Shown: in pieces, positions 1-8,208 of the stretch
Position numbering within the stretch: the stretch's first letter is position 1
How the letters are laid out: the number at the start of each line of letters is the position of its first letter
NCBI GenBank assembly: GCA_019358985.1
Contig: JAHHIJ010000032.1
Location: 1-64,000 of the forward strand
DNA length: 64,000 bases
Reading direction: 5' to 3'
Source: Tolypothrix brevis GSE-NOS-MK-07-07A
GTDB lineage: Bacteria > Cyanobacteriota > Cyanobacteriia > Cyanobacteriales > Nostocaceae
The notes under the pieces: model-generated
What the model saw: only the letters and a program-made list of their open reading frames with translations
Database searches by the model: none
What the model was told of the DNA's origin: nothing
Position numbers and translations under genes: made by a program

Positions 1-2
1 CC

Positions 3-248
3 GGTGCATCAAGTGCCTCTGACATGCAAACAGTCACTTATGGCGGACTGTCAGATAAGACCCCAGTCGAATGGAGCTTTTTAAAAAACTACGAAATCTT
101 CAGTCTTTCCCCAGATGGGTCCTTTCCCTTGATGAAAGTCAGTCGCTCGAAAGCCGTCCGATTATCAGACCGCGAAGTTTTGATGGTTGGCGGCGGACGT
201 TGTTACCGAGTTTCACTTTCAAACCACTATGAACGAGCAGCATTTTGA
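3..248 (+). CDS. Hypothetical protein, possibly partial at its 5' end
   Basis: The frame is open from the left edge of the window. An internal ATG at 24 would give a 74-residue protein, but there is no stop between the window edge and that ATG, so the gene may begin outside. I recognise no domain. The gene is followed by a strong HIP1-based hairpin (268-300) and then by a block of overlapping small genes on the same strand. It could be the tail of an accessory-element gene or a chance open frame; the lack of a clear ribosome-binding site before the ATG keeps confidence low. Confidence 0.35.
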   Translation, partial: GASSASDMQTVTYGGLSDKTPVEWSFLKNYEIFSLSPDGSFPLMKVSRSKAVRLSDREVLMVGGGRCYRVSLSNHYERAAF

Positions 249-267
249 AGTCAGCATCCATGAAAAA

Positions 268-300
268 GCGATCGCGCAGATTGAACGTTGACGCGATCGC
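268..300. terminator. HIP1-based hairpin
   Basis: GCGATCGCG (268-276) and CGCGATCGC (292-300) form a 9-bp stem around a 15-base loop. It lies between the first open frame and the small-gene block, so it could end upstream transcription. There is no T-run after it, so terminator function is only an inference. Confidence 0.4.
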
Positions 301-380
301 CTTTCCGAAGTGTGAAAACTCAGCAGCCTTAACGCGGAAGCTGGGTTTTGACCCCAAATAAAATCAGAGCTAATCAAATC

Positions 381-578
381 ATGACAGATAAGTACATCGA
401 AAGACAAATCAAATTCTACGAGTCAGCCACATCTAAAGAAGCCCAAAACGATGCTCTTTACCGCCTGGGGACTCATTTAGAGCTAGAAGCTGTGCCTTGC
501 AACGGTAACGCCAACCTCACAGAAGAGCAGCGGGAAATTATTCTGGATGCAGTTCGTAAAGGGGGCAACAATGAGTAA
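381..578 (+). CDS. Small hypothetical protein of the accessory block
   Basis: This 65-residue protein starts with MTDKYIERQIKFYES, is charged and probably helical, and matches no family I know. The ATG at 381 is preferred over the upstream ATG at 348, because the shorter form begins with a natural helix and the longer form adds a basic, non-conserved-looking leader. Its last codons overlap the start of the next gene (ATGAGTAA), which is typical of translational coupling in a compact phage-like or plasmid-like operon. Confidence 0.55.
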   Translation: MTDKYIERQIKFYESATSKEAQNDALYRLGTHLELEAVPCNGNANLTEEQREIILDAVRKGGNNE

Positions 579-777
579 ACCTTTTAACCAAAACCTGTAC
601 TCATCATGCCGGAAAGCTTGTGAAGAGCGCGGCGTACCCGAAGACTTAACCGAAAAAGCATCCATGATAATCGCCAGTGATGAAGCGTTAAAACCCGACT
701 TGGGACGCACTCCTGAAGACCAGGAAGTTATGAAACAAGTCTTGCCCTACCTGCAATCTGGAGGAAAAACAGAATGA
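571..777 (+). CDS. Small hypothetical protein of the accessory block
   Basis: This 68-residue protein begins MSKPFNQNLYSSCRKACEE. The ATG at 571 follows a GGGGGC-type purine run seven bases upstream and overlaps the previous stop codon, so it is preferred over the earlier ATG at 547. The stop overlaps the next start as ATGA. The protein is small, charged and has two Cys-free helical halves after residue 20; no domain is recognised. The coupled overlaps on both sides mark it as part of one transcription unit with the ATPase gene. Confidence 0.55.
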   Translation: MSKPFNQNLYSSCRKACEERGVPEDLTEKASMIIASDEALKPDLGRTPEDQEVMKQVLPYLQSGGKTE

Positions 778-929
778 AAGAGAGCGACCCCACCCTAATA
801 TTCTTAGGGGTGGCGGCGCTCGGCGTCGCCATCTGGTTGTACAACTCAAACACTGACTCGCAGACGGCACTTAATCAGTGTAACAACGACTTTCGAGCAT
901 TTAAAGAGGGGGTACTTTATGGCAGATAA
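774..929 (+). CDS. Small single-span membrane protein
   Basis: A 51-residue protein read directly from the sequence: a short acidic start (MKESDPT), then a hydrophobic segment LIFLGVAALGVAIWLY at about residues 8-23, then a polar tail with a single Cys. This is one membrane span. The start overlaps the upstream stop (ATGA) and the end overlaps the first ten bases of the ATPase gene. Small membrane proteins beside a P-loop ATPase occur in filamentous phages (coat proteins) and in conjugative modules. That comparison is inference only, because no sequence family is recognisable at this length. Confidence 0.5.
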   Translation: MKESDPTLIFLGVAALGVAIWLYNSNTDSQTALNQCNNDFRAFKEGVLYGR

Positions 930-2079
930 TTATTGGGTACCGATGCGGCTCCCATCCCCCAAAGAAATTGCCAAATACGCACTTTGGGGAACCGGGAGAA
1001 TAATGTTATCAGGCTGGTTGTTTGGACTGTACGGCGTCACAGCCGTCTGTAAGGTGACAATCAATGTAGCAGAAATGACACGACTAACCACACTGCAACT
1101 ATTGAAGGTTTACGACCAACTGCCTTATATGGGTGCAGCCGTCCAAAATATCATCGACGTGTCTGCAACGACTGTTACAGAAGAGTTTGACATCATCACC
1201 GATATCGTTGCCGCAACTGAAGGCAAGCAAGTAATGGTCATAGGGGAGATGGGGACGGGCAAGTCAACCATTGCCCAATACTTCGCTTATAGCGTTGGTG
1301 GACGTGTCAAAGTATACGAATGCGAGGGGACACCTACCGACTGGCTAGGGCTTGAGGTAATTGGTAAAGGCGAGAATTGGGCGGCTATCGAGCGCGGAAT
1401 GTTGGAAGATTTAGAGGATTTATCCAACCAAATGAAGACCCGCAACGAACGCGGTGACGGTGCGTTAGAGGGTACGGAACGGGTAATCATCGTTGAGGAG
1501 TACCCAGAACTGGTTTCTAAAGTCCCATCATCGGGTGAATGGTTAGAGCGTCATGCTAGGAGGGGTCGCAAAGCACGCCGCTTTACGGTTTTACTCTCGC
1601 AGTACGATCGCGTTGCCGCTTGGGGACTTGAGGGTAAGTCAGATTTAGCAGACGCTTTTTACCGAATCAGACTTGGTAAAAAGGCTCAAGCGCACGCTAA
1701 ATCCTTGAAAAATAACGCTCTTGTTGACTGGCTAAAACAAGACCGCTCCCATTGTTTGCTTGATGATAGTCCCTGTAAACTTCCAAATTACAGGGAAATG
1801 AAGTCAGCATCAACTCGTTATAGTTCAACCATACTACCACCAAACAGTAACAACCCGATCCAAGACAAAAAGGAGGCAGAAAATGCCCTCAAATCCGCTT
1901 CTGGAGCCGATTTGGGGGTAAATTGTTCGAGCAATGATGAGCTACTTTGGCGGGTAATCCAGCGACTTGGAACCGAAAAATCCGACAGTGCGATCGTGAC
2001 GGAGATTCTCGGTTTCACCGGTAAACGTTACTCGGAAGGTAAAACCGTTTTGGAGAAACTGCGGCGGGAATTTGGGTAA
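919..2079 (+). CDS. P-loop ATPase with N-terminal hydrophobic segment (FtsK/HerA/Zot-like fold suspected)
   Basis: A 386-residue protein with a hydrophobic stretch at about residues 20-50 that could anchor it in the membrane. The Walker A motif GEMGTGKST is at residues 109-117 and a Walker B-like run RVIIVEEYPE is at 188-197. Then comes a probable sensor region (TVLLSQYDR, near residue 230), and a C-terminal part (about 335-386) that looks like a winged helix. The layout fits ATPases that move DNA or assemble virions (FtsK/HerA, conjugation ATPases, inovirus pI/Zot), but I cannot choose among them. It sits in a chain of overlapping small genes and ahead of a DEDD transposase, so a cryptic mobile element or prophage is the likely setting. 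Confidence 0.7.
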   Translation: MADNYWVPMRLPSPKEIAKYALWGTGRIMLSGWLFGLYGVTAVCKVTINVAEMTRLTTLQLLKVYDQLPYMGAAVQNIIDVSATTVTEEFDIITDIVAATEGKQVMVIGEMGTGKSTIAQYFAYSVGGRVKVYECEGTPTDWLGLEVIGKGENWAAIERGMLEDLEDLSNQMKTRNERGDGALEGTERVIIVEEYPELVSKVPSSGEWLERHARRGRKARRFTVLLSQYDRVAAWGLEGKSDLADAFYRIRLGKKAQAHAKSLKNNALVDWLKQDRSHCLLDDSPCKLPNYREMKSASTRYSSTILPPNSNNPIQDKKEAENALKSASGADLGVNCSSNDELLWRVIQRLGTEKSDSAIVTEILGFTGKRYSEGKTVLEKLRREFG

Positions 2080-2106
2080 AATTTTGACGCGACACTGGGG
2101 GTGGTA

Positions 2107-2424
2107 ATGTATTTTGGCTTTGACGGGAATACAAAAGGTTTTGAAAAAATTCTATCTCGGATTGCCGATAACCATGATGGGGGGAAACACAACCATAAAG
2201 AAGTTAGGGCTTATGCCCGTTGCCTGCTGTCCATCCTGCCTGAAATCAATTGCAATTTCAACGTCAAGCCAGAAGTGCAAATATTACTTGCTGCGTTGAC
2301 TGCCTCCGGATTGCCTCACCGCGATCGCGCTTTTTTAGCGGATTGCATTCTCAAACTATTAGAGGAAAGTACCAACTCAAAAATTGAAAGTACTACTGAA
2401 GACACAAACGGTATTCCTTTTTAA
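2107..2424 (+). CDS. Hypothetical protein downstream of the ATPase
   Basis: A 105-residue protein. The ATG at 2107 is chosen because ACTGGGGG, a good ribosome-binding site, lies just upstream; a GTG at 2101 is the alternative. The middle (YARCLLSILPEINCNF, then PEVQILLAALTASGLP) is helical, and the tail is Ser/Thr-rich and probably disordered. No family is recognised. It is 27 bases behind the ATPase gene and ends just before a hairpin, so it is probably the last gene of the block. Confidence 0.5.
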   Translation: MYFGFDGNTKGFEKILSRIADNHDGGKHNHKEVRAYARCLLSILPEINCNFNVKPEVQILLAALTASGLPHRDRAFLADCILKLLEESTNSKIESTTEDTNGIPF

Positions 2425-2460
2425 CCCGCCTGACGAACCGGACTAAAAAAGCCGGCGAAA

Positions 2461-2479
2461 CTCCCGCATTTTTCGGGAG
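2461..2479. terminator. Hairpin after the ATPase gene block
   Basis: CTCCCG and CGGGAG form a 6-bp stem around a T-rich 7-base loop, 36 bases after the last stop of the block. There is no clear T-tail. It may be a terminator or the first stem of the structured region before the transposase. Confidence 0.45.
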
Positions 2480-2499
2480 TCGCGGATCGAGTCCAAATC

Positions 2500-2725
2500 A
2501 TTCGCCTGTAAGTAGTGCAGTAACTTAGGGCTTTTAACACGAATCAAGCGTAATCGCTTTTAATCTTTCGTAAGCTCGGTTACTACACTATAAAGCAGTT
2601 TCCCTCGTAGTGTCATGGGCTTTAGCCCATGACACAGCCTTGAGAGTGAATTAGGCTACGCGCCTTTGGGTGATTCATAGGCTTTTTATACGAGGTTTAT
2701 TGGTTCCACAAACAACCACACCCAA
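2500..2725 (+). ncRNA. Candidate bridge RNA region of the IS110-family element
   Basis: The non-coding stretch before the transposase is rich in complementary arms. TAGTGCAGTAAC (2513-2524) pairs with GTTACTACACTA (2579-2590) in 11 of 12 positions. It encloses ACGAA/TTCGT (2539-2543, 2567-2571) and a small AAGCG-TAAT-CGCTT hairpin (2546-2559). A perfect 11-bp hairpin follows at 2611-2634. IS110-family elements (for example IS621) encode a bridge RNA in the non-coding end upstream of the transposase, and its loops pair with donor and target DNA. Position and foldability fit; the loops, ends and transcription are not shown. Confidence 0.4.
2611..2634. repeat. Perfect 11-bp inverted repeat
   Basis: TGTCATGGGCT and AGCCCATGACA are separated by two bases. 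It lies about 100 bases before the DEDD transposase and may be part of its bridge RNA or an unrelated interspersed palindrome. Confidence 0.7.
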
Positions 2726-2730
2726 TACAT

Positions 2731-3918
2731 ATGAATAAAAGAATTTTGGGGCTTGATATCAGCAAGTCCTCAGTTTCTGCGTGCTTACTCGAAAGTAAGC
2801 CGGACGATCCACGTCAATTTTATTATGAATGTCCGTTTAAATTGTTTAGCGCCAACAGTGCAGGGATAAAAGCACTATTGGCGCTAAAACCGGACATTGC
2901 AATCATGGAACCGACCGGGGTTAATTACAGCAGATTATGGGGTACACACCTTGCCCGCGCCGGCGTCGAAGTCCGGCTTGTGGGACACAAAGAACTTAGG
3001 AGCTACCGGGAACACCATTTAAATTTACCCGATAAAGATGATGATGCCGATGCCTTAGCGCTCGCTTGTTACTACTTTGATTACTTCGATTCTCCCAGAC
3101 GGTTTGTCCAAATTAGGGACTTTACCACGACCCGGATTCGAGAACTGGTGCTGAGGCTTGCTCACCTCAATCGGGTGCAAAGCCCAATTATCAATCGGTT
3201 GCGCCAGGATTTAGCTTGGCAGTTTCCCGAAGTCGCACATGTAAAATCCCGGCGGGCAATTGATGGTGATGTGCCGTTACTGTGGGGTTGGTTGTGTGGT
3301 GAACGTAAAAGCAAGCGATATGACGGTTTACGCTCTAACTCTATTGGATTGGGTATTACTAGCACAGTTCGGTATCACGCCAAGCGCATATGCGACTTGC
3401 AGCGAGAAGAATACAGCATCGAGGTTGAGTTGCTGCAACTTCTGATCGATGAGAAGTTTACCGTTTACCGCGAGGTTTTTAAAAGCTTTGGTTTCGGCTT
3501 ACGCCTGGAGGGAATTATACTTTCACAAATTTATCCAATTGAAAATTACTTCGGTGCTGATGACAAGCCAGAGGTGAGAATTCGCAAGGGGCGAAAGTCA
3601 GGAAAGCCCACGAAGCGTTACTTATCGCTACGACGATTCCAGAAGTCCTTAGGGCTTGCACCGTCCCTAGAAGCATCAGGCGACAAGAGTAAAGTCAAGA
3701 TTGTTGGTGGTTCCGACTTGTGTCGTATCGCTTTCTGGCAGTGGGTTTTTACTCGTATTGAACCCAAACACAGCCGTCTTAATAATGAGATTGGTGAGAT
3801 TCTCGGTAGTCAGTTGGATGCTGAGAAAGCCGCCGGTCGTCCGGTGCGGTTGGTGCGATCGCGCATATCAGCCAAAGCTGCTAAGTTACTATTTCGGGAA
3901 TTGGTTAAAGTACTATAG
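2731..3918 (+). mobile_element. IS110-family (DEDD) transposase
   Basis: A 395-residue recombinase. The N-terminal RuvC-like DEDD domain shows Asp9 (LGLDIS), Glu60 (IMEPTG) and an Asp-x-x-Asp pair at 104/107 (DDDADALALA). The C-terminal Tnp20 domain carries FQKSLGLAPSLEASGDKSK with the likely catalytic Ser316. Both halves needed for activity appear intact and there is no frameshift. IS110 enzymes use a bridge RNA and leave no terminal inverted repeats, so the element's exact ends cannot be read here. The sequence looks divergent from common IS110 members, with a long middle section. The gene ends only 57 bases before the amylase start, so insertion may have replaced the amylase promoter. Related DEDD recombinases (Piv/PivNM) serve as integrases of filamentous prophages, which matters given the ATPase block upstream. 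Confidence 0.85.
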
Positions 3919-3975
3919 TGAAAGATTTCTATTTTGAAATCTGTATCTACGAAGGATTCTTACACAGGCTCAAGC

Positions 3976-5433
3976 ATGACCAACGGCGTAATAATGCAAT
4001 ATTTCCATTGGTACATTCCCGATGATGGTAGCCTATGGAATCAACTGAACAAAACGGCTCACGAGTTAAAGAGTGCAGGCTTTAGTGCTTTATGGCTACC
4101 ACCAGCTTACAAGGGTACTGGTGGCGGTAGAGATGTCGGATACGGAGTTTACGATTTATTTGATTTGGGTGAGTTTGATCAAAAAGGCAGTGTCCGCACA
4201 AAATACGGAACACGCGATCAATATCTGACAGCGATTAAAACGGCTCAAAATGCGGGTATTCAAATTTACGCTGATGTAGTTTTAAACCACAAAGATGGTG
4301 GAGATGAAACAGAACGCATCTGGGCACAGGAAATGGATTGGAATGATCGCAACCGTCCAGTCAGCGATTGGTATGAAATTGAAGCTTATACTAAGTACAA
4401 TTTTTCTGGTCGGGGAGATAAATACTCCAGTATGAAGTGGCATTGGTGGTGGTTTGATTCATTGTCCTACAATGCAATTACCCAAAAAGCGGATAAACTC
4501 TATCGGCTCAAAAACAAGCAATTTGAGACAGAAGTTAGCCACGAACACGGGAACTATGACTATTTGCTAGCGAACGACTTGGATATGGGTTACGAGTTCG
4601 TGCGTGGTGAGTTGATGTATTGGGGACGTTGGTTTGTTGACACCACAAATGTAGATGGCTTCCGGATTGATGCTGTTAAACATATTCGTTCCGGCTTTTT
4701 CCGCGATTGGCTGAACCACTTACGAGTGCATTTTGGCGGGCGAGAATTGTTTAGTGTGGGGGAGTACTGGTCACAGGATGTCAATGCGTTACACGGCTAT
4801 ATAGCAGCTAGTGATGGGCGTTTGTCGTTGTTTGATGTACCACTCCACTTTAAGTTTCATCAAGCAAGTCGCCAAGGTCGTAGTTTTGATATGCGATCGC
4901 TTTTTGACAGAACTTTAGTTAAGGAACAACCAAGCAAAGCTGTCACTTTTGTCGAAAATCATGATACGCAACCCTGTCAAGGGTTAGAATCACCCGTTGA
5001 ACCTTGGTTTAAGCCTTTGGCGTATGCACTGATTTTACTACGCCGTGAAGGCTATCCTTGCGTTTTTTATGCAGATTATTACGGAGCGCAATATCATGAT
5101 AAGGGACGGGATGCAACTCTTTATTCTCACCGTTTTTTGATTGACAAGTTTATCAAAGCGCGTAATGAATACGGTTTTGGCGACCAACACGATTATTTTG
5201 ACCATCCGAGTACTATCGGTTGGACGCGGTTGGGTAATAGCGAACATCCAGGAGCAATGGCTGTAGTCATGACTAACAGTGAACCGGGCAGCAAGTGGAT
5301 GAATATGTTTCGAGGAAATGCAGCTTTTTACGATTCCACTGGACATATTCCAGAAATTGTGCATACCAACAGCCACGGGTGGGGTAATTTCCCTTGTCCA
5401 GGTGGTTCGGTGTCAGTTTGGCTGCAAAAGTAG
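3976..5433 (+). CDS. Cytoplasmic alpha-amylase (GH13)
   Basis: A 485-residue glycoside hydrolase that cleaves internal alpha-1,4 bonds in glycogen or maltodextrins. The ATG at 3976 gives MTNGVIMQYFHWYIPDDGS, the usual beginning of liquefying and cytoplasmic bacterial amylases; the TTG at 3934 would add a non-homologous leader. There is no signal peptide. Catalytic residues are visible: nucleophile Asp in GFRIDAVKH (about 231), acid/base Glu in FSVGEYWS (about 261) and the third Asp in VENHDTQ (about 329). These positions closely match those of Bacillus licheniformis amylase. The protein is full length. It lies right behind an IS110-type transposase gene and ahead of a strong terminator. Confidence 0.93.
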   Translation: MTNGVIMQYFHWYIPDDGSLWNQLNKTAHELKSAGFSALWLPPAYKGTGGGRDVGYGVYDLFDLGEFDQKGSVRTKYGTRDQYLTAIKTAQNAGIQIYADVVLNHKDGGDETERIWAQEMDWNDRNRPVSDWYEIEAYTKYNFSGRGDKYSSMKWHWWWFDSLSYNAITQKADKLYRLKNKQFETEVSHEHGNYDYLLANDLDMGYEFVRGELMYWGRWFVDTTNVDGFRIDAVKHIRSGFFRDWLNHLRVHFGGRELFSVGEYWSQDVNALHGYIAASDGRLSLFDVPLHFKFHQASRQGRSFDMRSLFDRTLVKEQPSKAVTFVENHDTQPCQGLESPVEPWFKPLAYALILLRREGYPCVFYADYYGAQYHDKGRDATLYSHRFLIDKFIKARNEYGFGDQHDYFDHPSTIGWTRLGNSEHPGAMAVVMTNSEPGSKWMNMFRGNAAFYDSTGHIPEIVHTNSHGWGNFPCPGGSVSVWLQK

Positions 5434-5460
5434 TTTCAAAATTATAGCGCTTTCAGACCT

Positions 5461-5511
5461 TCAGACTAAAGTCTGAGGCTACATAAACAAAGCCCACCTG
5501 CGTGGGCTTTT
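5461..5511 (+). terminator. Terminator hairpin preceded by a palindromic repeat
   Basis: AAAGCCCAC-CTGC-GTGGGCTTT (5489-5510) is a GC-rich stem with a tetraloop, flanked by A and T runs. It can serve both the amylase and the convergent TPR gene. A second palindrome, TCAGACTAAAGTCTGA, occupies 5461-5476. The pair looks like an interspersed cyanobacterial repeat unit. Confidence 0.75.
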
Positions 5512-5582
5512 AGATATGAAGTCCGCGCACCATCCGGACGAGCGTTTGTTTAGCCGCGACTTTATTCGTCGGGCAATAAGTG

Positions 5583-6665
5583 CTATCGATGAACTTTTGA
5601 TTGTTTTAGCATTTGCGTCAGTCTATCAAGTAATAGAACTTCCCGCTTGCTGTCTTCAAGTGTCCGCGCTAATATGATTGCTCTTTCATAAAAATTGCGA
5701 GCGGTGGGATAATTACCTAATTGCTCATACAAGAAAGCATAAGACTCAAAAGATTTTAACTTCTCGCCTAAATTTTCTGATTCTGTAGCCAGTGTTAAAC
5801 GCTGTTCTAGTAAGTCGAAAGCGCGTTCATATCTTCCTACAGAACGGTGAGCTGTAACCAAACCGTCAATTGCTCGTAATTCGTTGGTGCGATCGCTTGT
5901 AACTTTTGCCATTCGCAATGCTGAACCATATGTACCAATGGTATCTTGATAATTGCCAGCGGCTAGGTAAGCATCGCCTAAATTATTCAAGGTATTCGCT
6001 TCGGCGATCGCATCTGGTGTTCGACGGCGAAAAATTAAAGCTGTTTCCAACAACTTAATCGCTTTGTTATAATCTCCTAGCCTCACTGTCGCTAAACCCA
6101 AGTTACTTAAAGACAGTCCTTGTCCTTCGATATTTTTGACATCACTGGCAATTGTTGCCGCTTCTGTAAAGATTTCAGCCGCTGGGGTGAATTCTCCTTT
6201 TTGCAGTAATAATGTGCCGATGTTATTTAGTCCAAAAATCTGTCCTTGAAAATCTTCAGTATCACGAGCGATCGCTAACCTCCGACGCATTGGATCTTCA
6301 GCTTCTTTTAATCGACCCAATTGTACATAACCTTTAGCAATTAAATTGTAAACTAAACCTTGCGCCTTTAAATCGCCAATCAAATGATAAATATCCAGTG
6401 CTTGTAACCAAGACTCAATTGCTTTATCCGATTTTCCTTTTTGTTCTTGTTGCTCACCTTGACGCACCAACATATCAGCCTCGTCTCTTGATTCTCGCAC
6501 TGCTGAATGGTTTACAGGACGGTGGAGTTGTTGGGTAATATCTACCGCACCTGCTGCGATCGGATTTAGCAAAACTAGCAACAGTAAATACGATATACCA
6601 CAAAACTGACATTTTGTCAATAATTCTCTAGAAAGTTTACCTAGAAATAAATGTTTTTGCTTCAT
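5583..6665 (-). CDS. Secreted or membrane-anchored TPR protein
   Basis: A 360-residue protein from the ATG at 6665. The start is chosen because MKQKHLFLGKLSREL is followed by a hydrophobic run (ISYLLLLVLLNPIAAGAV) ending in a plausible signal-peptidase site. The longer frame from 6803 would bury this signal inside an unrelated leader and overlap the neighbouring gene. The mature part holds about six tetratricopeptide repeats (for example AQGLVYNLIAKGYVQLGRL, ANTLNNLGDAYLAAGNYQ). TPR arrays bind partner proteins; no enzymatic domain is present and the partner is unknown. The gene follows the sigma-like gene on the same strand after 94 bases. Confidence 0.8.
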   Translation of the reverse strand: MKQKHLFLGKLSRELLTKCQFCGISYLLLLVLLNPIAAGAVDITQQLHRPVNHSAVRESRDEADMLVRQGEQQEQKGKSDKAIESWLQALDIYHLIGDLKAQGLVYNLIAKGYVQLGRLKEAEDPMRRRLAIARDTEDFQGQIFGLNNIGTLLLQKGEFTPAAEIFTEAATIASDVKNIEGQGLSLSNLGLATVRLGDYNKAIKLLETALIFRRRTPDAIAEANTLNNLGDAYLAAGNYQDTIGTYGSALRMAKVTSDRTNELRAIDGLVTAHRSVGRYERAFDLLEQRLTLATESENLGEKLKSFESYAFLYEQLGNYPTARNFYERAIILARTLEDSKREVLLLDRLTQMLKQSKVHR

Positions 6666-6759
6666 AAAAATAACCGTAAAATTACGGTTTTCCCGAAAAT
6701 AAGTAATAGCCAGATTTGAGTTAACTTTAGAACAAGCTTGATTAGAGTTAATACTTAAG

Positions 6760-7389
6760 TTAGGATTGCGGTAAATCTTCACCCAAGTAGATGGCGCGGA
6801 CATCCGCAGGTAATTTGTCCTCTAACATAAGATAGCCTTTGGCGAGAAAATTGGCTACATCTAATGGAGCGATCGCTTCCCCTTCAGCTTGCAGATAAGC
6901 AGCAATGCGAGTTTCGCTCCAGTGAAAGGTTTGAGCCATTAAAACCATCAATCGCAAAACTGGAGGCATTTGTTCCAAAGCTTGTTCGATATAACACCAT
7001 AGTGGTGGAGAAGTTGCTTGCAGAGAATAATGAATTGCTTCTGTGGGTGGTAATTCGAGATCGTTGATACAGAAAGCCGTCATATTGATCAGCCAATTTT
7101 GCAAAGTTAAAGTTTCTTTACTAGATTCAGCGTTGGTTAAATCAAGTCCAGCGAGTTGGTAATATATATGTCGCCAAGTCAAAGCAAACAGATAATCTGC
7201 TTGCACAGGCGATCGCGCTGAATGGCAGATTAACGTGTATACTATCGGGCTATAACGACAAAACATCGCCGTAAAGTATTTTCCAGCTTCCGGATGGGAC
7301 TGAAATAAATCCAAAAGTTCCTGATCACCGTAATGGAACAGCGATTTAACTAGAGGGTGATTAGCTTCGGGAAAATGTGGTATTTGCAC
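6760..7389 (-). CDS. Sigma-70-like (degenerate) regulatory protein
   Basis: A 209-residue protein resembling cyanobacterial proteins annotated as sigma-factor-like. The segment FCRYSPIVYTLICHSARSP with ADYLFALTWRHIYYQL (about residues 43-78) resembles sigma region 2. A C-terminal part beginning ALEQMPPVLRLMVLMAQTF and SETRIAAYLQAEGE (about 137-170) resembles region 4. Region 4 recognition residues are weak, so it may have lost promoter binding. No membrane segment is seen. It probably shares a transcript with the TPR gene downstream. Confidence 0.55.
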   Translation of the reverse strand: MQIPHFPEANHPLVKSLFHYGDQELLDLFQSHPEAGKYFTAMFCRYSPIVYTLICHSARSPVQADYLFALTWRHIYYQLAGLDLTNAESSKETLTLQNWLINMTAFCINDLELPPTEAIHYSLQATSPPLWCYIEQALEQMPPVLRLMVLMAQTFHWSETRIAAYLQAEGEAIAPLDVANFLAKGYLMLEDKLPADVRAIYLGEDLPQS

Positions 7390-7606
7390 AATCCAAATGA
7401 ATGTATGTTGTTAGAATGGATATTATTAGAAATGAATTGTTCATCAACTGTCCTCCAGATAATCGCGATCAGGTCTTGATGTTGGTCTGGAGCGTGAGTA
7501 ACATCTAGACTACTTTGTTATTGATACACTATAAAATACGGACTTTATTTAAGTCTGTACCCTTGAATAATAAAATCGATTCCTCAATAAAATCCTAGAT
7601 GTGTTC

Positions 7607-8206
7607 ATGGTTATAGCAGTTAGTGTGACACCGTTGTTAATTCAACCTTATACTTTAAGCTCTTTCTTACCTTCCCTGGCGTTAGATAGTTTATTGTCTA
7701 CCCAAGGCATTATGGTGATGCTGCTAGCAGCCTACGCCGGTGCTATGTGGATGTTCCTTACCAGTGCGCCAAAAGTACACACCGTTATGGTGTCAGATTT
7801 GGAGATTGCCCGCCAATTGTACCAAGGGCTGCTAGATTTGCCAGCAGCAGAAGTACCTTTGCACTACTATTACAACTACGAGCAAAGTATAGGTGCTGCG
7901 GGAATCGATCCGCTCTACATGTCAGCTAGCCCGACGTTTTCCGGCAGCAGAATGATGAATAATGCTAGCGAAGGGCTTTGGTATCAATTAAAGAAAAACA
8001 CCCAGCTACACGTCATTACTGGAGCTAGTTTAGGCAGCAAAAGTCAGCAACGTCACGTTTGCTTTGATCGTGAGTGCCTGGATATGATTTTAATGCGTGT
8101 GGAAACGCGAGGTTTGAAATTCAAGATTCGCAATCGCAAACCCTTGAATTTTTTGATTAAGGATTATGAAGGGCGCGTGATTGAGTTGGCTGAGGTGGCA
8201 AATTAG
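7607..8206 (+). CDS. Hypothetical cyanobacterial protein with a glyoxalase/VOC-like core
   Basis: About 199 residues from ATG 7607 (a GTG lies six bases upstream). The first 55 residues are hydrophobic and could form one or two membrane spans (TPLLIQPYTLSSFLPSLAL and GIMVMLLAAYAGAMWMFL). The rest begins KVHTVMVSDLEIARQLYQGL, which is the opening strand-helix of vicinal-oxygen-chelate folds, and later has KNTQLHVITGA and CLDMILMRVETRGLKF, also in keeping with that fold. The metal ligands of an active glyoxalase are not evident, so an enzymatic role should not be assumed. The stop lies two bases before a MITE-like element. Confidence 0.55.
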   Translation: MVIAVSVTPLLIQPYTLSSFLPSLALDSLLSTQGIMVMLLAAYAGAMWMFLTSAPKVHTVMVSDLEIARQLYQGLLDLPAAEVPLHYYYNYEQSIGAAGIDPLYMSASPTFSGSRMMNNASEGLWYQLKKNTQLHVITGASLGSKSQQRHVCFDRECLDMILMRVETRGLKFKIRNRKPLNFLIKDYEGRVIELAEVAN

Positions 8207-8208
8207 TT

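Noticed and set aside
2425-2730. Terminal inverted repeats of a classical insertion sequence
   Set aside because: The inverted repeats lie on one side of the transposase only; IS110-type elements lack terminal inverted repeats, so the stems fit RNA structure better.
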